This document shows, one piece after another, positions 56,801 to 64,000 of a stretch of DNA of 64,000 nucleotides (position 1 is its first letter; the number at the start of each line of letters is the position of its first letter). The notes under the pieces were generated by a model. That model saw only the letters and a list, made by a program, of their open reading frames with translations, did no database searches and was not told the origin of the DNA. A program made the translations under genes and the position numbers. Source of the DNA: Tethya wilhelma (taxonomy: Eukaryota; Porifera; Demospongiae; Tethyida; Tethyidae); assembly GCA_964030475.1 (NCBI GenBank), contig CAXIPT010000001.1, forward strand, positions 22,412,776 to 22,476,775, read 5' to 3'.

Positions 56801-58722
56801 ACTAAGACTTGCACCATTGCATTCAGTACAATGAGAGCATTCAAATGATATCCATTTTGTTATGATTTGCTTAAAGTAGGCTGGATTAGGTCCCACCCAA
56901 AATAAGCACTATATGTGAGTATGATCATTTCCAATAGGAGTGTTAAAATTAGATTATTGTGTCGTCCATTTTTATCTAAAATAAGACAAATTATAAAACC
57001 TTATTTCATTCCAATCACCAAGGTACAACTTTTATTTTCAAACAATAAACCGTTTACGGACAATAGTAAAAAGTATGTAGTTGGTACTGTATCAGTAAAA
57101 AAAAACAACAACTAAAAGCACCTTGAGTGTAGGCAGGTTATGGAACTGTGACTTGCACCATTGCATTCAGTGTGATGAGAGTATTCACTGAATGATAGCA
57201 TTTTTTTATGATTTGTTAAATGTAGGCCTAATTAAGTCCCAGATTTTAAGTTCACTCTTGGTATGGTTGGTGAACACCACACTGCATGTGTATACATGGT
57301 GCAATCATATCCCAAACACACACCTTGAAGGTTGGCCTTCTCTTCCAAGTACATTCTAATCCATTTCTTTTGAAGCTGTTCATTGGGGTATCTGGTGTAG
57401 TCAACAGTATCTAAACCTGTAGATAAAGTAATAAATACATGAATGCAATACAGCTAGGTCAACCTGTGTGGATGAACACTGATAAATGTAACCTCAATAC
57501 CCCCACCTCCAAATGACCATGCACATGTACCGTACACGTACTTGATATGGCATAAAAATTCAAAAGGTCCAATCTTTACAAACAATGATTCCTAACCAAA
57601 CAATCCCAAACCTAAAGGAACCCTCCCAATGTCTGCTCAGGTAAGTATTCGGTAAACTGAACCACTCAGGTGCCTAGTCTTGTGAACTAAAACTGGTAGG
57701 TTGAAAAGCTCTTTTGTCCCATGGTTTAAGCTTCAGTTAACACAAATCCTCTAGATACAGTGTACATACATCCAGGTCAGCTAGGACAAATAATACTGAG
57801 ATGTACCAAGTTCCCTTACCCACCACCACCATGTGTGCTGAGAGCATGTAAACTGTACATTAAGTGACTTTAGTACAGGTTTTGCTTCAACCAACACAAA
57901 TCTTTATATCTTCATATACTGTAGATTGGGAAATTTTCGTGTTGAAAATATTTCGTAAATAAAATTTTCGTATATTTATAATCTTCGTAAATATGGTATG
58001 TATGAAAATTTTTAAGGGGTTGTCACATTCCAAAGTTCATGTTTGAAATTTTCACAGATTCATGTAAAAATTTTGAACAACAAAATTTCCCGATCTACAT
58101 TAATTATGTACTTACCTGCAAATTCACAAAAGTGGTCTGCAATTTCAACAGCTAGATAGTTAGGACCTCCATATTCATAATCAATGAGAGTGATAGTACC
58201 TGCATGGAACACATACACAATAATTGTGCACTAATATCATCCAGTGTGTATCATGACATTGGTGCGACTCCACTGTGTAACCAAACTCCAAGGCTCTCTC
58301 CTACACATAAACAAAACCTTCACAATAAGGAAGGAGGGGAGATAGGAAATGGAAGAGCGTGGGTGGACTGTACTGTGATACCAAGGTTTATTATTGACTG
58401 TTAAACAATGTGTGTGTATAACTCTGATCATGCAGGTTCTTGATCCTCCTTCTCCTATGAACAAAGTTAACTATGAAATACATGTATGTACAGTACGTAC
58501 ATCATTGGGAGTGTAGTTTCTACAATTGCTATGATATATAGCAGCCACAACTTACCTTTCTTACTATCGTATATCATGTTAGCACTGAGTAGATCATTGT
58601 GACAGAAGACAACAGGAGACTGACAGTCACTCAGTTTAGCTTTCATCTCCTCAACTTCAGTTTTGAGTCTTTCAATAGAGCCTATTGTGGAGACAAAACT
58701 GATGTGTGTGTGTGTGTGTGTN

Positions 58723-58773
<51 letters not shown>

Positions 58774-59541
58774 GAGAGAGAGAGAGAGAGAGAGGATGAT
58801 ATGTGAAACTCTAAAGATCACAAGAAAAGATATCCATTTTCACATGTATGGCTGTGCATTACATCCGATCGTCATAAAGTGTGTATGACATGGCAGCCAT
58901 AAAATAAGAAAATCATTGGCAGTTTTACCTAATGTACTATCATATGCGTACCATTTCTGTTTTTCTTGGTCTTTAAATCGTGACGGTATAATCTTCATCC
59001 ATTCGTTGATCTTATTCCACACTTGTGGTTTCCTTCTTTTGAAGGCATCGGGGATGGGCACCAGGTTGAACTGGGCCACGGCACGACATGCTCTCCTCAT
59101 CATGGCCTCTTCTTTCAACTCATCCAGAGAGACGTGTCTTCCCGGAGCGAAACCATAACACAGCCCATTCTTCAGTTGAAGGTAGAAAGGAGGAACAAGG
59201 CCGGCATTATTTAGAGTCAAGAAAGATATAATCTCGCCCTCTCTGTCGATGAAGTTCTCTGTACTTTTTCCATTGATTCTCAACAGAACCACGTTGCCAT
59301 CAGGGTCGCCGATACCCCTACCCTTCTCATATATTGCAACCAGTTTGTTAGTAACTCCTTCTTCAAACACTTTACATCCCAAGCTACTTGGATCCCAGTT
59401 TGGTTTGATGAGAGGGAGGATAACAGCCTTGAACTCGTCCATGTAGGAGTCATAATGTAGCTCTAAGTTTGGCAGGTACTTCCAAGACAGTCCTTCCCTG
59501 TGTTCTTCAACGCAAACTGAGCTTTCTCGTCCTATCTCCAT
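53675..59541 (-). CDS. ETNK: Ethanolamine kinase, seven exons, 373 aa
   Basis: Phosphorylates ethanolamine with ATP, the first step of the CDP-ethanolamine (Kennedy) route to phosphatidylethanolamine, in the cytosol. Minus-strand exons: 59541-58929, 58681-58556, 58199-58116, 57416-57324, 54711-54641, 54014-53941, 53735-53675, all in phase; starts at ATG 59541 (MEIGRESSVCVEEH). Features in order: VFEEGVTNKLVAIYEK (nucleotide-binding region), VVLLRINGKSTENFIDRE, GLCYGFAPGRHVS, Brenner-type loop CHNDLLSANMIYD in exon 2, and the choline/ethanolamine kinase motif LIDYEYGGPNYLAVEIADHFCEFAG in exon 3. Length fits the family (about 360-450 aa). Ethanolamine rather than choline specificity is from overall resemblance (GPNYLA, HLFWATWGLLQA). 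Exon 4-5 intron holds a 2.2-kb satellite. Confidence 0.93.
53816..53852. repeat. (CA)n microsatellite
   Basis: CA run in the last intron of the complete ethanolamine kinase gene. Confidence 0.95.
54169..54377. mobile_element. Foldback related to the 5323 element
   Basis: Ends CCCAGGCTCTCTCCTTTGAC ... GTCAAAGGGGAGAGCCTGGG resemble the arms of the 5323-5722 MITE (CCCAGGCTCTCAC, GAGAGCCTGGG). No clear target duplication was found. Similar half-sites recur near 23170, 60500 and 61180. Confidence 0.6.
55050..57240. repeat. Complex satellite in ethanolamine kinase intron 4
   Basis: Seven tandem units containing TTCATGCCGATCACAATGGT, ACTGTTTACTGGCAATATTA, TGTAGTC..TACAAAAA and TTTGGGTGTAGGAAGG blocks. 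The distances between successive GCCGATCACAA blocks (about 55129, 55507, 55712, 56089, 56469, 56667, 57005) are roughly 378, 205, 377, 380, 198 and 338 nt, so full units alternate with units lacking about 180 nt. Poly(A) runs of varied length sit in each unit. Confidence 0.85.
58704..58793. repeat. (TG)n - N - (GA)n microsatellite
   Basis: TG run, N at 58722, then a GA run, in intron 1 of ethanolamine kinase. Confidence 0.95.
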
Positions 59542-59616
59542 AGGCTAGCCCGAGCCTCGTCCCCAGGCTGAGGGGACTTCCCTTGGATGGCTGGACAAAG
59601 TGGGCGTGGCTAGTTA

Positions 59617-60182
59617 GTGCAAGATCAGCAAAAACATTATTTACGCAAGAAGGAAAATGTCTCTCCCAGCCGAGGGGATAATTGTCTGCTGAAAGAATTA
59701 ATCAGAGCTGTCAAAGAAGGAGAACTGGAACGAGTGAGACGTCTTGTGGTACACGAGAGAAACCCCCTTTCAGACAAAGCTAAAATTTATTTCAGTCTCA
59801 AAAATCAAGAGAAAACCAACTGCTGGCCTCTCACAAGTATAATACTTACTTGAAAAACATTGGCTGCCAGCAAATAAGCCCAGAAAGTGTAGATACTTCC
59901 CAAAATAGCTACGCACGAGCTAGAAACACCGCTCCTAATAACCAAAGCTGCTCGTCAAGAAAGTCGTGGTGCCCCATTGTCTTCTGCTGCTGGATAATGT
60001 GGAAATAAAAATGCTGTTTGAATATGGCGGTACTGATCTTGATTATTTTGTTAGAAGTATGTATGAGAGTGCTCTGATGCTTGCTGCCAAGAATGGTCAT
60101 TTTGAAGCTGCTGAGCTTTTACTTTTGAAAGGAGCCAAAATCGTAAACTTATGTACAAGACATGCTCCTCAGACTCCTCTTT
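59617..60182 (+). pseudogene. Degenerate ankyrin-repeat fragment
   Basis: Divergent from the ethanolamine kinase start. The frame at 59617-59853 reads LLKELIRAVKEGELERVRRLVVHE and stops; 59966-60182 reads ALMLAAKNGHFEAAELLLLKGAK and stops at TAA. These are ankyrin helices in broken frames with no in-frame ATG and no obvious splice solution. Probably a decayed relative of the ankyrin genes at 41-44 kb. Confidence 0.65.
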
Positions 60183-60252
60183 AATTGTCTGCTGTAATAA
60201 AGCATTTTTGTTGTTAGCTGTTTATCGTAGTGTGCACAAATATTGTGTATGG

Positions 60253-61515
60253 AATTCCAAATAGGACAAAATTGTCAAACGTGCATTGTCATTCTCAAAC
60301 TACCCATGCACTCATGGACCTTGGTCATTCTCAAACTACACTCCTGTGTACTCATGGTCATTCTCGAAACTCTGCACATATATGGTCATTGTCAAAACAC
60401 TTATGGTCATTCTCAAACTACCCTGGCACTCATGGTCATTGTTAAACTGTTGGTCATTGTCCCAAAACTACTGAACTTTGAACCCATCACTGTGTTCCCA
60501 GGCCCCTTTGACCTTTTATTCGTGGAAAAAGTCAAAGGGGGGAGCCTGGGAATGAAGCTATGATTCTTTCAGCTTGATAATAACCCCTATAATTATTATA
60601 ATAATCACAAAGTTCTAGCATTGTACTGATTAAACTGATGATCTCAATTAGCTAATTAACTTCAGACACTGTTAGCATCATCTGAAAGTTGTCTAATATA
60701 ATATTGTACTCTATCTGACATTCTACTGAGTATTAAATAATATCCATGATTAAAATAAGACCTCCAATATTAAAAAACTGACTGTTTCAGCCTTAGAATC
60801 ATCTAAAAGCTGTACACAGATTAGCGTACCTTAATTAGAGTGACCACTATTATTTACTAACACAACAAAGTAAATCTTGGGAAAGGAGGAATGTAGGGGA
60901 TGTACCCCCTATGCCCCTATCTGACCATGCAGCATTGCATTGGCTAGAACCCAGCGTGCAGTAAATTTTTTATAACTTTCTTTGATCCCAGTACATGTAC
61001 CAGCTCAAAGTATGTGGAATCTACGGAGCACAGCTTTGATCAGACAGCTTTCAGAGGATACTAACAGTGTTTTAATTAATTGAGATCGTCAGCTCAATCA
61101 GTACAACGCTAGAACTTTATGGTTATAATAATTATATGGGTTATTTTCAGGCTGAAAGAATCGATTCATATAGCTTCATTCCCAGGCTCAATCCCCCAGC
61201 CCTTTGACTTTTTCCATGAGTAAAAGGTCAACACAGTATATAGTGGGTTCAAAGTTCAGTAGTTTCGGGACAATGACCAGCAGTTTGACAATGACCATGA
61301 GTGGGTAGTTTGAGAATGACAATGAGTGCATATTTGAGAATGACCATGAGTGCATATTTGAGAATGACCATGAGTGCACAGTTTTGAGAATGACAATTAA
61401 TGAGTGCATATTTGAGAATGACCATGAGTGCATATTAAATTTTGAGAATGACCATGAGTGTACTGCAATTTGAGAATGATAATGCACGTTTAACAATTTT
61501 GTCCTATTTGGAATT
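60253..61515. repeat. 1.26-kb foldback with minisatellite arms
   Basis: The left arm starts AATTCCAAATAGGACAAAAT and the right arm ends with ATTTTGTCCTATTTGGAATT. Each arm then has an array of CATGGTCATTCTCAAAC-type units (60290-60470) or its complement (61255-61490), a CCCAGGC..CTTTGACCTTTT block, TGAAGCTATGATTCTTTCAGC and GATCTCAATTA..ACACTGTTAGCATC. The centre is near 60880. It ends within about 70 bp of the ankyrin remnant. Probably a large non-autonomous foldback element. Confidence 0.8.
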
Positions 61516-63647
61516 GCTACTACCAGCATGATCCTTTAACAGGCTCCCGAGTCAAGCTTCAAATTAGATTCAAGGTTAAGAGGGAACAAGCTTAAGATAA
61601 TGAGGTGTGTAAATTATTAATTCCCATAGCTTAGAGTGGGAGTCCCCCGTATGGAAATAGGTTAACTATACCTATATGTCATTTTTTTTCTCCATGTCAG
61701 CAGAGAAATTTACATTAGTGTGTGGCTGAAAACTTTTCATGTGCATGTGTATAGTGACAATGGCATTTCAGTATTGGGAGATCCTGGTAATGATTGACAG
61801 TATATAGGAAATTAGTGTACAGCTAAAACCATGTTCCCTTTTTTTCCAATCCCATAGGCAAGTATACAGCTGAAAAATAACAGGTGAAAGTTTGGTTTTG
61901 AGTGTTAGCTACAAGTATTGTGAACTTTTATTGTCTTCACGTATGAAGAGAATGGATACTGCAATTATATAGGAACGGAGAAGATATTATATCAACATAA
62001 GTGTTTATCTATCATTAACACTTATTATGTTCGACAATTGTTGACCCCATTATAACTCTCTATATATAGTTGAACTAAAATAACTCATTGACAATCTATT
62101 ATACATAATAAACGTTCAAGTGAATTACATGTGCAGATCAGCATAATTATACAAGATAATAATTATGTTACACACTATCACGTAAATCATGACATTATAA
62201 TATTATGACATACTATACCATTGTACATGTATACATGCCATTATTTTAGTAATAGTAGCCCTGGAATTCAAATAAAAACATCAATTTTTAACCTGCCCAG
62301 TTAACCTCTCTATGGTACTTGGGTTGTTCTTGGTGAGATTTGTGAGGTTGTAACAAGTGTACTACATGTGAAACATGATTTAAGTGGACACCTGATAACC
62401 TCATAATAATAATTATTGACACTGCATGCATGGCATACTAAAAGTCATTGAATGAATAAATAAGACCCCTAACTGCTACACTGTTGTCCTAAGTTAATTA
62501 TGTACATGCAGATATGCCATAATTATAATGTAGTGCAAATTCGAGGTATACCCATTCCACTGATAGTATGTCTGTTTATGTATGTATATGGACTAACCTA
62601 CTACACAATAATAATTCAATCAAACATTATCGTGGTTCAGCCTAAACTTTATTCACTGTATGTACAAGGGGCACTTGGAACTGGTACTTTACCTTCTGGA
62701 ATCAAGATATAACATGAGTTTACTTTCACTAATGGTGTGTATTTATTGATCCTGCGTGAGTTGGTTGTAGTACCAATCAAAACCCTCAAAACTCAGTCTT
62801 ATAAATTAGTTAGGTATTGATTAGTTTCTAAACTTAATTCAAGAAAATTTTTAGTTAGTTTTAGTTAACTAACTAAAATTAGGTCTTTTGGGCATATTTT
62901 TGACTTAGTTTAGTTACCATTTTGACCAACTCTTCATAATTTAGTTTAAAAAAAGGCCATTAATACTTTTTGCAAACACTAAATGGTTTTTAGTTTTAGT
63001 TCTTTAGTTAACTAAAACAAGTGAGGTCCGTTGTACATGTTCAAGGCTTCAAGTATAATAAACAAGATATCTATGTTTAAATTCTCTGTGATTGTGGAAA
63101 GCCTGGCAGTAAAAATCAAAGATTTGTGGTCCACAGATTGTGGATATGTCACAATTATGTGTCTGCTACTATGTACCCATAACTAGTGCATGGTTGTAAG
63201 CTAATACTGGTGGTAACTTAATTAGTGGCATTGGTCAAGTTTCTAACACAGTGATGTCACTATGTAAACTGTATCCAAGAAATCTTACAATCATAATAAT
63301 CAACATAATTATACTAGTATTCTACTTGCATTTTGCGATAAAAATTGTAACTGATCATGATATTATAATATAATTGTATATTATATTCTACTGAGTTAAA
63401 TTGAGGCAATAATTTACATATTAAATTTTTTTGAACTCCAATCGCTGCATTGTTATTATAATAATATTTACATGTATTTTAATAATAATTATTGTAGTTG
63501 CACATAATTATCATTTGTGCATGTATTAGTGTGCATTTTAAACCAAGAATTAGTGTTTCAAATATAATTATAATAACAAATATTCATAAAGTTCTTTCAT
63601 TTATAATAACTATTAGTAATTAATTTGTATTAATTTTATCCATTATC
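61516..63647. other. AT-rich intergenic, no gene recognised
   Basis: Rich in ATAATTAT motifs. A cluster of TTAGTTAACTAA palindromic repeats occupies about 62800-63020. No supported exon on either strand. Confidence 0.45.
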
Positions 63648-64000
63648 TTAAGCTTGTGGGAAATGGGGCACCACCTGAGTGTAGTAGCCAATCAGCTGAG
63701 CTCCAGGGATGGAAATGCGCAGCCCACTAGCAGTGGTCTCATAGCGTGTGGTGCGATGGCCTGATCCAGAACTACTGGAGGATGATCCAGAACTTCTTGA
63801 ATTTGAGCTCCAAAATCCAACATTACTGTAACTATTACTTGAACTGAAAGATGACCTTACTGCTCTTGAGCTGTAGCTAGCATCAGTGTTAGCGAATTCC
63901 AGTTCGATATTTCTTGAGAGAAGGAATCCAGTGGCATATTGGGGGAGAACATAAGGGGGGTTGGGAGTGTTGGGGGTTCCTGAGGCTGCAGCTAAGACTT
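63648..64000 (-). CDS. C-terminal part of an unidentified protein (runs off window)
   Basis: On the minus strand one frame is open from the window edge to TAA at 63648-63650 (117 codons). It reads PNTPNPPYVLPQYATGFLLS, NIELEFANTDASYSSRAV, a Ser/Gly/Asn-rich stretch and the end GLRISIPGAQLIGYYTQVV..FPQA. Base composition rises above the AT-rich neighbour at the same point. I do not recognise the family. The uninterrupted frame with codon-like composition supports a real 3' exon. Confidence 0.6.
   Translation of the reverse strand, partial: VLAAASGTPNTPNPPYVLPQYATGFLLSRNIELEFANTDASYSSRAVRSSFSSSNSYSNVGFWSSNSRSSGSSSSSSGSGHRTTRYETTASGLRISIPGAQLIGYYTQVVPHFPQA

Noticed and set aside
55050..57240. 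Possible array of small genes or CRISPR-like structure
   Set aside because: Units are about 200-380 nt, AT-rich, with no shared open frame and no spacers; a satellite explains it.
59617..60182. Intact ankyrin gene divergent from ethanolamine kinase
   Set aside because: Frames are broken, there is no in-frame ATG, and no splice solution joins the two ankyrin pieces.
1..64000. tRNA or rRNA genes
   Set aside because: No cloverleaf or conserved rRNA core was recognised by eye. A covariance-model scan would be decisive and was not possible.

Overview
The window is eukaryotic. It has short introns with GT-AG borders, dense microsatellites, many foldback (MITE-like) elements and animal-type domain combinations (ROCO-like GTPase, Death, ZU5, Ig, ankyrin). 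The gene content and the AT-rich, MITE-rich background fit an early-branching metazoan, most likely a demosponge of the Amphimedon type. That assignment is inference; no species marker was available. Nine single-base N positions (4014, 8621, 17015, 18933, 22366, 31190, 48216, 53477, 58722) look like contig or gap joins. Several coincide with near-identical duplications or with genes that break mid-exon, so part of the apparent structure may be assembly artefact.

Layout. 1.46-11.9 kb (+): a complete polypyrimidine-tract-binding protein gene (20 exons, 534 aa if one duplicated block is counted once). Its exons 11-15 appear twice around the N at 8621. Exon 13 is a 34-nt exon behind a long CU tract, matching the autoregulatory exon of vertebrate PTBP genes. 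13.1-14.4 kb (+): a two-exon secreted protein whose C-terminal half looks like an AID/APOBEC-type deaminase fold, with an altered zinc motif. 14.7-21.2 kb (-): a class I methyltransferase gene present twice (2305-bp near-identical blocks), with an in-frame TAA before its conserved tail. Between the copies lies part of an intron-containing MULE transposase gene.

22.4-48.2 kb (+): a cluster of three large multidomain genes of innate-immune character. Gene A: ankyrin end, Death, nucleoside phosphorylase (PNP_UDP_1-like), Death. Gene C: ROCO-like GTPase, Ig-like, ZU5, three equal-length RS-type exons, subtilisin (S8) protease with intact D/H/S. Gene B: ankyrin repeats (one frameshift), Death, nucleoside phosphorylase, linker, S8 protease cut by the N at 48216. 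Genes B and C share the S8 module by segmental duplication including introns. Phosphorylase-like and subtilase domains are known effector domains of fungal STAND/NLR-like proteins, so this cluster is the best candidate for an undescribed sensor-effector system.

50.5-59.5 kb (-): ethanolamine kinase, one complete seven-exon gene (373 aa) and a second copy of its last five exons downstream. A tandem satellite fills one intron of the complete gene. 59.6-64.0 kb: ankyrin remnants, a 1.26-kb foldback with minisatellite arms, AT-rich intergenic DNA, and the 3' end of an unidentified gene (-) running off the window.

Mobile DNA: three foldback elements (5.3, 44.2, 49.0 kb) share TAG...CTA ends and perfect 9-bp target duplications, the size expected for Mutator-like elements. 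A second family has TACCGTATAGC ends. One element is flanked by TTAA and sits inside an older dispersed repeat.
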